DNA of 64,000 nt from Apostichopus japonicus (taxonomy: Eukaryota; Echinodermata; Holothuroidea; Aspidochirotida; Stichopodidae). The translations under genes and the position numbers were made by a program. The stretch spans positions 11,619,213 through 11,683,212 of the forward strand of contig NC_092574.1 of the NCBI RefSeq assembly GCF_037975245.1. Reading direction: 5' to 3'. Numbering within the stretch: position 1 is the stretch's first letter; each line of letters begins with the position of its first letter. The notes beneath the pieces were generated by a model. That model was not told where the DNA came from. It did no database searches and saw only the letters and a program-made list of their open reading frames with translations. Below are positions 1-12,932 of this stretch, in pieces.

Positions 1-1232
1 TTTTCTTTCAAAACAAATCCATTATTTTGCCTGATCAGGTGTCAACAACTGAATTACATTCAGCATGGTGTCTGCACAGTAAAGTGAAGATTCCTGCTGT
101 TGAATGTAAGCTATTAATGTAGAAACATCCCTCTTTGACAATGGATGAACCAAATAGATTATTACTACAACACTAAACAGTTTGAAAGAAACAAACCCTT
201 GTATATGACCTCTGGCGGTCCACATAGGGACACTCAAACACCTCCCTCTGCACTCTTTGACAATGAATGAACCAATAGATTATTACTACAACACTAAACA
301 GTTTTGAAAGAAACAAACCCTTGTGTATGACCTCTGGCAGTCCCCATAGGGACACTCAAACACCTCCCTCTGCACTCTTTGACAATGAATGAACCAAATA
401 GATTATTACTACAACACTAAACAGTTTTGAAAGAAACAAACCCTTGTGTATGACCTCTGGCAGTCCCCATAGGGACACTCAAACACCTCCCTCTGCACTC
501 TTTGACAATGGATGAACCAAATAGATTATTACTACAACACTAAACAGTTTGAAAGAAACAAACCCTTGTATATGACCTCTGGCAGTCCCCATAGGGACAC
601 TCAAACACCTCTCTCTGCACTATTGTAATGGATGAACCAAATAGATTATTACTACAACACTAAACATTTTGAAAGAAACAACCCCTTGTATATGACCTCT
701 GGCGGTCCCCATAGGGACACTCAAACACCTCCCTCTGCACTCTTTGACAATGGATGAACCAAATAGATTATTACTACAACACTAAACAGTTTGAAAGGAA
801 CAACCCCTTGTATATGACCTCTGGCAGTCCCCATAGGGACACTCAAACACCTCCCTCTGCACTATTGTAATGGATGAACCAAATAGATTATTACTACAAC
901 ACTAAACATTTTGAAAGAAACAACCCCATGTATATGACCTCTAGCAGTCCCTATAAGGACACTCAAACACCTCTCTGTGCACTATTGTAATGGATGAACC
1001 AATACATTATTACTACAACACTAAACAGTTTGAAAGAAACAAACCCTTGTATATGACCTCTAGCAGTCCCCATAGGGACACTCAAACACCTCTCTCTGCA
1101 CTCTTTGACAATGGATGAACCAATAGATTATTACTACAACACTAAACAGTTTGAAAGAAACAAACCCTTGTATATGACCTCTGGCAGTCCCCATAAGGAC
1201 ACTCAAACACCTCCCTCTGCGTATTGTGAACT
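1..1232. repeat. Tandem array, unit about 121 bp, about 10 copies
   Basis: A unit of about 118-126 bp repeats head to tail from the window edge to about 1232. Each copy contains the blocks GGATGAACCAAATAGATTAT, ACTACAACACTAAACA and CCCATAGGGACACTCAAACA. The marker block near 210 recurs near 329, 451, 577, 695, 817, 938, 1057 and 1178. Copies differ by a few substitutions and short indels, and some lack the CTCTTTGACAA segment. Unit length and variation fit a minisatellite or small satellite rather than a gene. The array probably continues left of the window. Confidence 0.95.
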
Positions 1233-2726
1233 TTTGAATGACTCTTCAGCTGAGAAGTAAAAAGAGATTAAGAGAACATGGAAATTAAAATATGCTCAAT
1301 TTTTAAAAACAATTTCGAACAAATTAAAAATTAAAAATTAAATTTTTTCTATAAACAAAGTTACGCATCCATGTCCTTATTGCCTTGGAAGGTTAAGAAT
1401 GTTCAATTTCCTTGTATGACACAACGGAACAACTAAACAAACATTGGTTTTGTACTGTAGTCTAGTAAAGTAGAAATGCTTTCTATAAAATTGAATATTT
1501 ATACAACTGTGGAAGAAACTAGTCTCTACCATATCAGGGCTCTACAAATCCTATGTGCCGAGTGCCTTAACCCCTTACTACTGTATGTGGGCTACCTATT
1601 AAACTTCGGGCCCAAAAGCCAATTGTGCTACCAAAGATTCAATTTACTAACTTCCTTCACCATGTGGAGAAGTCAATTTCACTAGTTAGTCCAAGACTGC
1701 TTTGTACAAGTGTACACAGCAAAATTAATTGAACATTCCCACTGACACATCACACATGTCTAGCACTTGCCAAATTTATTGGCAATGATCCTTGAAAGTT
1801 CTTACACAATCAACAACTTTGTAAACAGCGCATATTCAGACATTCAAACAAAATACCTGTCACTAACAACAAAACAATAACCTTGTGACAAACTGAGGAA
1901 ACTTGTGGAAAACTGTTTGATAAAGACACTGCAGCCTACTACTAACATGCACAGTGCTTCTCAGCTCCAGTGAGAATAAAAATTCCAACATGTGGGAAAA
2001 CCCCTAGTAAATCACTCCAAAATATTGCATATTATTTCAAGAACTGCAAGGAACATCTTGGATGTAGCTTTGATTCCTTAAAACCATCAATGAATGATCA
2101 AACGATTGTACTGTGAGATTCAAGTTTGTGTATTGTAATTTGTTGCGGCTGTGGTTACGAAATATTTCAAACACAAAGCACTTGCTATTTTGACTAAGCT
2201 TATATGTCAGTATAGAAGGCATATGGTAGGATAGAACATTTTATGTCACTAGTATTAGTTAAATTCTTAGTAAGGATACCCAATATCTTTTCTACATGAA
2301 ATCAGTTTTGTTTATCACATGATGTCTTTTTTTTACCATTTCTGCCAAGTATTTTGCAAAATAAAACAAAACTTTTAGCCAACTGACAATGTCAGGCACA
2401 CTTACTTTTACACATGTATTTTCTAACTCTGTTTCATTAAAGTTTTCCATGACTTTCAACCTAAGTGTTAACTTCTTAAAGTGTTGAATGCAGTTAGTCA
2501 AAGAAAGCAACAAATCATACAACAGAAAATAAGGGAAGGAATAGGCTAGTAATTTTCCAAATACTTTACATGCAGAAAGTTTCATTCATATCAATTTGGT
2601 GCGGAATTTGATCGTTCACTTCCTGATGTGAAAAGCAAACTGTGATATTGCATTGTGTTTCTATGGGTACAAAGATGCAACAAGGTTTACAAATTTGTCA
2701 TGGGCTCTCTCAGAAAGTAATTGGAC
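1233..2726. other. No gene seen; intron or 3' part of GTF3A
   Basis: AT-rich unique-looking sequence with only short open frames. The next GTF3A exon (completing zinc finger 7) should lie downstream of 3249 on the minus strand, but I could not find a splice acceptor followed by a finger-like sequence here. It is therefore probably left of the window. Confidence 0.5.
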
Positions 2727-3056
2727 CAGGGACGTAGCCAGAAGAGGAGGAAGGGGGAGCTATGGGAGCGATCACTCCCCCCTTTGAGTACACCGAAAAA
2801 TAAATTTAAAAGCAGGAAATATCAATAAAGCCCTCTTTTCAGACTGAAGGAAGCTAAGGGATCCTTCTCAATCTTTCCCCTGAAAGTTTGTCTGCTATGT
2901 AATACATTACTCTTACTATTGTTTATTTCCTGCAACGTGTGAGGCATTTTGGGCAAAAATTTTCTTTATAAATCATAACACTCTGTTAAGTGTAATAATG
3001 CACCCTTTTAAAGTTATGCTCCCCCCCCCCCCTTCAAATTTCTGGCTAAGTCCCAG
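2727..3056. mobile_element. hAT-like miniature element (MITE)
   Basis: Imperfect terminal inverted repeats are visible: CAGGGACGTAGCCAGA at the left end, and CTGGGACTTAGCCAGA when the right end is read in reverse complement. Inside are a purine/G-rich left part and a C-homopolymer right part, like the other CAGNGGCGTAG-type elements in this window. No clean 8-bp target duplication flanks it. There is no coding capacity. Confidence 0.6.
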
Positions 3057-3248
3057 TATCAGGCTACCACAAACTCAGGACACAAAACCCAATGGACTCC
3101 GACTTTATAAAAAAAAAAATGGCAAGCACTGCATATGACATCACATACTATTGTGCAAGCTGCAATCTTCTCTCAAAACCAATTTTTTACCTCAAAAAAT
3201 GATACAGTCAACCTTGAATGTTAAGCCATCTTCAGAGAATATTCTTAC

Positions 3249-6200
3249 CTTAGAGTTTGTTTTGAAAACTTTCCCACATTTTTCACAAGGGAAATCTGAA
3301 AATAGAAAGAAAAGAAGTATATAAAACTGAAATATATAAAACTGAATACCAATAGTACTAAGAAGCATGGCTCATGGAAACCCCCGAGTCGAGAAGCATT
3401 TACACACTGATGGGGCCACTCCAGCGTTGCCATAGAGGGCGCTGGCCTACGGTTTTTAATCTGCATAGTCCGTACTGCATGGTTACATATCTGTGAATCA
3501 TAGCGAGTCATGATCTTTTGAAGATTGCTCTTAAGCATGTGAACATGCTGGAGCACCTTGCATACAGTAGCACTGGGTGCTTGACTAAGTTCAAGGTTGT
3601 GCTGTTTGATCAAGCAAGAAACACAAGTTAATAATGTGCTTTAATAAACCAATTAGTTTGGATTGAAGCTTACCCTATCCCTACACCCTCCCCTCCTCTA
3701 CCACCCAAGATATGGCTGCAGAGCTGCAAAAAGTATTACATGAAAAGAGAATTTCACCAGACAAGTTATTCAAACCGCATTGCCAGAGGATTTTATTCTC
3801 TATTTGTAGCAAAATTTCATCAACTTCCACGCAAACAGCTGCCGCAAAGGAAAAAGGCTTTATATATGTTTTTATGTTTGCACACTTAGTCAAAAGTTCT
3901 GCCAACCAACTAACTATTCCTAAAAATGGACATTGTGCTTCATCAAACTAAGACAATTTGCTAGGGTTTTCCTACTCAAAAATAATAGTGATTTGATAAT
4001 AATTTTATGAAAGCCCAAAGTGGAAAAATTACAAAATGTTTGACTTAGACTTAGTACAAAACCTGATACAAATCTTGACAACCCAATACAATAAGTTTAT
4101 TACATATCAAGTTCATAAAGGGAGTTAGTATAGGATAGCATCAAGAACTTTTTTCAAAAAGAATTTAATTAAAATGCTTGGTTAAGACAATTTATACCAC
4201 TGTTTAATGAAAGTACTTACTTCTGTTATGGATTTCTGCTTTGTGCTTTCTCATCTGGCTCCACTTAAACACTAAGGTTTCACATCCAGGTACTTCACAG
4301 GTATACCCTGCAGGACGATTTCAATTTGTGTAATAAAAATAATGATAACTTAATATTTAATGGCCTGGCAAGCATGTGCATGTGTGAAAGCTGAAGATCT
4401 TATACAGTTTTCACACACTGCACATTGGGTGCTTCATCTATGGAGATTTGTATACAGTATACAGAGATGTGCCCAGGATTTCCTGAGTGCTGGGTATACT
4501 GATCGCCGTCCTTGGGGAGAGGTTTAAGGGGAGGGGGGGCCCCCTTTGAAGGTGCTCAGATGCCAAATGCTGGCACTTGTGTAGCTTTTTAAGCACATAC
4601 ACTAGTACTAGTTTTGCTAACAATTTACATTTTAAAAATTTGTTTAGTGAAATATATTACGTACCTGGTAAAAGTTATTAGTTTGTTTCAAAGAGATTTT
4701 ACAAGGGACCGATTGAGAGCCGTAAGTAATGTTTCTAGCATGCGTAACTGATGCATTATTAGTCTGTTTAACTTTGGCATAGGCAAGGCCCAATTTAAGT
4801 TGAATATATTGTTAGGAATGTCCGGATTTTAGATGAAAATAGTCATGGGCGGGATTCACGATTTTTAAGACAGTTCTGAGCGGATATCTTTTAGTGCTGG
4901 GCGGGGGCCGCCCAGTATGGGCACATCCCTGCACAAACATTGTTGACATTTGTACCAAAGACATAACTACAATTGATTTTTATAGTTAAAGGATGCTTGT
5001 AAGATAATACAGATAAGTCTCCTGTTGTTCTCTCTCTCTTATCCAACCAGATTGTAGCTAAAGCTTTGGCATTTTCCTTTCTACAAACAAGGCCAAACTT
5101 GGAAAGGATGGAGAACATGGAGAATTCTCATTCAACATTGTTCAAATATGAGCAAACAAACCTTCATGCGTTTTCTTGTGAGCTTTCAGTTTACTTGGTA
5201 CGGGAAATGCTCTACCACATCCTTCATAATCACACCTGCAAGAAAAAGATAATATGTAACAAAACATGTCCAAAGACACAACTGTCATATTTAAGGAATG
5301 GACACATTGCTGCCACTATGCAAAGAAACATGGCAAGTGTTGTGCCATCATAGAACCTTAGTAGTTTTGATTATTTCTGACAGACCAAAACTTAATGAAA
5401 CCCTGCCAAAGTGGTTGCAAATTCTATGTAAGTTATCAATTATATTCCTGTAGAGAGTTTGTATAGTTAACAAAAGACATGTTAGCTCGACACCCAGTGG
5501 TCACCCATTCAGTCAGAGGGGGCGGATGCCCACCCCCCCCCCCCCCCCCCCCCGACAGACTAAAATGGACTGCTGGTGCCCTTTTCAGCTTTTTACCACT
5601 TATTCGCGTTTTTACAACTTATTCGCGTTTATTGACTTTTTTATTGCACTCTCAAATACCTATTGGCATTTGTCACATTTTGTTGGTGTAATTTTCTGAC
5701 AAATGGGGATGACACCTATTTATTCTTCGTTTATCTGCAAATTAGCAAGGCCAGGAAAGGGTCATTTTAGGCGATCTAGGGAGTACCTTTACTTAAAAAA
5801 TTGTTGTACGCTCCGCGCCAACCTGTGGTGGCGCTCCGCTTAGATAGTGTCCAAAGTGCCCCTACAGACCATTCTCGCCCCCCGTGACCAATACCACTAG
5901 CTCCGCCACTGTCGACACCAACAAGACTTTAGGGTGATACAGAGTGATACAGAAGACATACTGCACTGCAGTCGATGTGCTCACAGCAACCTTTTTGAGG
6001 TCATTGATTTTTTAAATGCAATCTGATTCTTAAAACTACTCACAATGTGCATCTATGTGAAAAAACAACAAGGAAAGTCTTGGTAAGGACATGATCCCAA
6101 TGAGTTACCTCAGGGACACAATTAAATAAGCCCTGCATTTCTCTCAACTGAATTATCCAACCCTTAATGGGTGGCAATCCCTACATGGCCCTTTTTCTAA

Positions 6201-9200
6201 CTGCTGAGACTGCAAGTCAAAAACAACAGAATCTTGGATGTCCTGAAAACAGGGATCACTCCCCAGTTTTATTTGATATAACCCAGAAAAGGGCCAGGTA
6301 GAGATTTCAAGATAAAACAGTTTTGATGTCCTTATGCCTAAGTGAACAATGGAAAATGGTAAAGAGGCACAGAAACTTTTGGCTAGAATTATTCGAACCC
6401 AGTGACCTCCTGGGTCAAGCCCTGTATTCTACCAACTGAGCTATCCAGTCCTTATTGGGTGCCAATCTTTATGTGTATAGCTACTTTTTGGCTGGGGTTG
6501 GCCACAGTACAAGTAAGTACCTTGTATTGACAACCCAAACTCAAATACAGCTGGAAAGTGTGGAGGTGAGTATAAAATATTTGATATACCAACAAACAGA
6601 GCATTCTTCTATTAAAGTTCTTCTATAATCTCTAGGTACTTGGAGGATAATGCAATTTCATGAAAGGTCTAATGTGATCTACAACCGTATTTGTAAACAA
6701 ATGAGATTTTCAAATAGAGCAGAGTCAATTATTGAGGTTAAGGAAAACCTAAACACCTCAATCAAGAAAACTACTGCAAGCACTACCACACTCAGTTACT
6801 GTTAAAGGTCAAGTGACACATAGACTTGACTTTACATAATATTAAACTTAACAATTCTTACATTAAGAAAAACCCAACACCGCGATTTTTTCCCGTCTCC
6901 AAAGGGGTAGAAATCGGTAAAAAGTACTATTACGTAATAGATTCAGTGACGTCACGGGGGGGGGGGGGGGGGGAGCGCAGAAGAGTGCAAACTGTATATG
7001 TTCTGCGCAGTGCATTGGGTATGTAGAAATATCAAACATCTCGAAAATATTACCTTTTTCAGCAGTCTGTTACAAGAAAGTTAAGATTTGGATTAAGATG
7101 AAAAATCACAAATTGATACATAAGACATCGAACAAAACATCTTAATGACATCTTTTTGCATAAATTCCTTGCATTTTCTTCCTATCAAGCAACATAAACT
7201 CTGCAAAAATCGGCTAGATTGACTCGTTCAGGGAAAGTCGAAAACAAATGACGTCATTTGTTTACCAAGTCGAAAGTGCATGATATCGTCGCATGGAACT
7301 GCTTATTGCTACCACATACAGTTTCTATACACGCACTGTTGTACGCATATATACACAGCACAGCATACACAGCATAGCTTATACATATCGCGAAGTGGCT
7401 GCCGGTGGCATTGACACACAGTATTGAGATAGCAATTGATAGCGAAGAAGGCAGGGAAATGGAGGACATGGTCGACGATCGTGGGGAAGTTTTTCCCTAC
7501 ATGTTCGAACCGGAGACCAGCGAAGAGGAAGCGGGATCGGACAGCGATGTCGAAATTGATCGTCTTGACGGAACACAATGGTAACGTTACGCCTAGTGTA
7601 CTATACTGTATATAGGATAGTTGTGTTACTAGTTAGGCCTAGAACCGATAAATGTTCCTAACTTTGCTCATACTCTTAGCTAGCCAATTTGTTATGGGGC
7701 AGCAAAATTAACATGAGAGTGGGGTCGAGTTAAGTTAAGGAAGTTACTACTTTCCTTAAAAGTTGTGGCAGCACATGCCCCAGGAACATTTCACACTAAC
7801 ATATTTCATTTGGTTAGTAGATTGAATCAGCCAACTGGAAGAGTGCACAACAAATTCGGGGGTGGTCTATTATTATATTCCTAGCATTTGTAGTGGCAAA
7901 TTAGTGAAGTTACCACAAATCAGGGAAAGGGTGGGGGTGGGAGAAGGTGGCACCTGACACCAGCTTTTCGTCATTTCCGCTTAAGCTAATTTCATAACCA
8001 GATTTTCTCAATTGTCTAGGGAATGGATTCCGAAGTGGGAAAAAAAGAGTTGGAAACGAGGCATCATCGGCCTGTTTTTTTTCCTATTTTGACATGTTAG
8101 TATGCCCCAATAATTGAGGCCGGTATGAAGTCATTGAAAATTTGCTCTTTAGCATTTGAACTGGTTTGCATTGTTTACAGGTGTCATTGTGGCCAGTGTG
8201 CAGCTGTGATGCCTACACCAAGGGAGTGTAGATGCTGCAGGGAAATAGAAAAAGTAAGGAATGTGATGGATGAAGGTGCTGCATGCATCACCTTACACCC
8301 AGGTTTGAAGCTGTGTGCCTGAACCCATGAGTGCAACAGACAGCCTACTACTGTACATGTACCGTCAACAGTACGGATGCCGTGCACAGGAAAATAGCAT
8401 CCATGAGTAAGTAGAGAATACATTATATTTGTTGTATACCTTTATTCATTGCTCTGACCTGCTGTTGAATGATGTAACAATACAGAGGGTGTGCTTGTAT
8501 TCATAGTTTAGTTTTGTTGTGAAGGGAATTACATTAAGATATAGATTAGATCAAGAAAATGTGTGCACCATGTTCAAAACCTGCTTCTGATTAGGACATT
8601 TTGTGCAAAAACAAAAACTGGTGCAATGTCCTTGAGGTTAACCCTTATCATGCTGACTGACATAGTAGTCATTTACACTGAGCCACGGAACCAAATGCCA
8701 CACAAAAACTGTCCACCATGCTTGGGCATGATCCATTTACAAATTTTAGTCACCGAGATTCAATGATCAGTTTGTGTAAATTGCATAGCTAGGCCTAAAA
8801 CTTTAGGGGAGGCAGATTTAGGGGCCAATATAAATTCTGGAAATCATGTGGAGATTTATTTTAAAATTGACGTCCCCAGATGGCTACCAAGCTTTTGTGT
8901 GTCTTCATCTTTCATAGCTGGTTTTCATATGATTATTTTACAGGAAATACAGACACACAGCATACAGACAACTTGTACGGATGTGCTGGCAGTTTTTAGG
9001 GAAGGAGGTTTGTGTTGTTCTCCCATCCTGTTCAGTAAGGAGGATTCGAGCAGCTTTTCCATCTGAACAGTATGAATGGTTTAAATTACCAAGACTGTGA
9101 GAATGTGGACTTTGTATGCCAAGTCAAACTATCATTTCTGCAAAGTTTAATGAAACAGGGTTCGGTCCTGTCTGTTTTGTGGCTGAATGGTGAACATTTT

Positions 9201-12200
9201 GGAATTCCAGGATACATTTTTCTGGTTCATGGTATTAACTACAATCTTGGATGAAATTTTACTTTTTCAAGTTTGGGAAGTACATAACAGTAATAAATAA
9301 TAAAAACTCAAGTTAATTTTTTGTATGTATTCTCTCTTGTAACAAAAAAGCTGTAACTTCTAGTAGCCTGCCAACAAAATCTGGATGATTGAAATCTCAA
9401 ATATACTAGGTTAAAATAGAAGAACAGTTTGAATAAAGTAGCCTAAACCACTATGTCAATGGGATCTGGAGAGCTTAGGCTTTCATTTTAATAAAAGTGT
9501 AATGAAAATCAATCTGAAATTGTTCATTAATCCATGGAATATCAAGGTTACTTGATCATAAATGAGACAAAAAAAATCACATTTTATCCCATGCAGGGAA
9601 CAAACAGCAAATTTCTGTCAATTCATTTTGAACTTTTGTTTAAATATAATGTTATCATTTAGTTAGTTACAATGGAAACCAGATGTAAGTAAAACTTTAA
9701 TGTAAGACTTTAGCAACTTCCCTAAAGGCTGGTAGCAACCTGTTAATTAACACTGCTCTGCAGCTGTGCCAAAACATCATGTGAACAGACAATTCACAGA
9801 GTCGATTGCTCCCCACTACAATGAAACAAAATTAGAAATTGGGAGGCCATCAACCACTTCAGCAAAGCTTTTGAAATCTGCTTCGGTGTTGTTTTATGGC
9901 ATCCTCATTGTTGGGATGAACATAGGAGCTTGCAAGTGGTGGTGGCTCTTTTCTGACAGGAACAGGACACTCCTCTCCCAGAGTTCCACTTCTGCAGAAG
10001 TTGTGCAAGCAGTCAAAAAGTTCCCATATGTAATCTGTAGAATAGTAAAGATATGAAGAATAATATAATAATAGTTCACAAAAACATACCATTTAGATAG
10101 AGGCATTCCAATCACTCCATTTCGGTCAATAGTCATGGCACAATGCACAGTTGTCAGTCAAGTCTTTGGATGCCCAACTAAGGCGACAGCTGATACACCT
10201 CGATCGGTGTGGATACATGGGTCAGGTTTTACCTGACAACTTGTGCCTGAACAATTCCAATATATTTTTTACTGATTACAACAAAAACCCTACACCTGTT
10301 TGTGCACCTAATATTATGGATTATGTAATCTTCAGCAGGATGTGTGGTCATTGTCTCAGTAGCTTAACCACTGTTTATGTAGTAAAGTAAACATGGGGAC
10401 AGAGTAACATCCTGTCCCATCCACTTGTAATCCATGGTAAAAGAGTGTATAGGATGCAACTTTCACCATTTGTATTCAGTAGCAGATATCCAGCCAAGTG
10501 AAGATATAATATACTCTGTTAAATCCAACTACTTGTTTGTGCCTTTATTTCTTGTTCACATACAGCTGTGACAACTCTACCAGATACTGCATGTATATGC
10601 TAATTGAAGAAAAGACTGATGGCCTCACCACACATTCCAGACTGCCCCACAGTGTTGGTGTCAAAATTAATAATGATCCTCTTTCCAGAAAGTGATAGCA
10701 CCAATTGATTTGCCAGACTAATCTACTATCAATCTTGAAAATTACCTTGAAGCATCATCTTTGTCATGTTCAGATTCATCAGATGAGTGAACTGATGGAG
10801 TGTAGTCCGGACTACCTGGCGGTTTTTCGGTGTATCCCGATGAGGATGCCACAGCAGCAGACGGACCATCATCGCCACTGTGAGATGGCCCTGGTTGCAT
10901 TGATGGTGTTCTTGTCTCTGTTGGTCCAGTCAGCAACTTCAATGGTGGTAGGGGGACCAGTGAACACTGGACTTCTACATTCACTGAAAATTAGAATAAA
11001 CGCTTATTATACCACACACATACAGTAGGCTGCTCTTGGACAGGGGTCAGCTGCCTAGATGGTTCACTTATCTTTTCTCAAGGAGAGCATATCCTCCTAC
11101 TTTATGTGGCTGCAAAAATATGGGCCACTCACACCATGAGCATTGCAAATGACGAACAGCTTGGTTTCATATAGTATAACTACAATCTCCCTTCTCTCAT
11201 GAACTATAGATGTAGCCTATATATTTTCCTGTGAAGCCATCAGGTATAGCCTCCTCAACCACTCTCGTCAGGCAGGCGGATATGATGGATAAAATACAAT
11301 GTATGTTATCCCCTAGTCAGCCTGCCCTGATGTGCAGTTTTAGTTGCTGTTTTGCTTTCAACAAGTACTGTACTGTTTCTAAAATTTTGGCCCCTGTACT
11401 TACTTCTGCTATAGAATACTCTATAGATGTATGAAAGTTTTCCATTCTTCCTTGTATTACCCTAGCTTACACTTCTCCACATTTCCACCCCACCCCCCCC
11501 ATCCATCACTCTATTCATAGGCGTACGGGACCATTTCAGTTTGGGGGGGCAGAACTTTTTGTGCCCGAAAGTTCCCGTGACACTATCTAAGCGGAGCGCC
11601 ACCATCGGTTGGCGCATAGCGTACAAGAAAATTTTTGGCACACAATGCCTCTCAGATTGCCGGAAACGGCACTTCTAAGGCCTTGCAAGTTGCATCTAAA
11701 CATTCTTTATTTTATAATCTCACGTTTTAGAAATTTACACTTCCCCAAAAATTTGGTAAATTAGAAGAAGAAAAAATGGTAAAATCACTTTGAAGGGGAA
11801 AAATGGGACAGTATATTTTTTAAGCTCCTATTTAGTTACCTTATTTATTATTTTAACACAGTACTCAGCTACCTCCAGAAAAACATACATTGTTCAACGA
11901 CAGGTAGGCGGGATAATGTCGCTGTGTCGGGTGAGACTGCAATTTGTCTCACAAAAAAGTATAAAATATAACAAAGAATACGATAAACCTGTACTTCTAG
12001 GCTTGTATGCACTCCCCCCCCCCCACCATCCATGAAAAAGAAAATGTTTCTTATATACACTCATGTTGGGGATGTCCAGGTCAAGGGCGGCAGAAGCACT
12101 TTTAATCTGGGGGGGGGGGGCACCGACATCAAAGGGCACTTTGCAGAAATTCGATTAGACTGATGCAGCCTTATATTTAGAACCCTTTATAACTCTTATT

Positions 12201-12901
12201 GTATTATCTTATTTGTGTATACACATCACTCCATCAATGCCCCCCCCCCCCAAAGGAAAATATGCATACTAGCACTGCAATATCCAATGCGCAAATTGGG
12301 AAACAAGGAACAAGTTTTCTTTTGAGACAAAATGTGGTGAAATCATGCTAGTTGCTAATGTAGGAATCTTCCGAATTAGAGTTTTTTCTTGTTAATATCT
12401 TAACAAATTTTTTCCATTCGAAATAGCTTTGAGTTTGACCCACAGAAATTCATTAAAAGTCACAGGCTTAGCCAAGATTTGCAAAGTTGTATGCATGACT
12501 ATCTGAGCGGAGCGCCACCATCGGTTGGCGCGGAGCGTACTAGAAAATTGTTGGTTTTACAAACCCCTCAGATGGCCGGAAACGGCCCTTCCCGAGTGTT
12601 CATTCTGGTTCCCTGGCCTCTTGCTAACTTGAGGCACCTCAATTTTTATGTAGAAAAAAGGCACAGTTTTAACCTGCTCCAGTGCTCCCTGTGCCCTCCC
12701 CCCCGGTTCCGCCGCCCTTGGTCCAGGTATACAATTGACTAGTTAGAAAAAAATGATCGTGCAAAAAACGTGGTAGCCCAGATGTACTGCGCCAACGGTG
12801 GTGTTACACGGAAATATTCGGGCATCATGATGCTAAATAAAGAAAATCATGGAATTGTCGCGCAAAAATTTGAAAAAGATTCGGGCAAGCTACTGCATAT
12901 T

Positions 12902-12932
<31 letters not shown>

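Noticed and set aside
1-1232. CRISPR-like regular repeat
   Set aside because: Units of about 121 bp are repeated over their full length with no unique spacers, in a eukaryotic genome.
2292-2585. 97-codon minus-strand open frame considered as the next GTF3A exon
   Set aside because: It has no C2H2 pattern and no suitable phase-0 acceptor before a finger-like sequence.
6387-6451. Possible tRNA gene on the minus strand
   Set aside because: A- and B-box-like sequences are present but the acceptor and other stems do not pair, and a second decayed copy lies next to it. It fits a SINE head better.
10004-10200. Candidate minus-strand exon with CAMTIDRNGVIGMPLSKW joined to the exon at 10034
   Set aside because: The donor near 10090 looks good but its phase gives a stop when joined to the next exon, so I did not call it.
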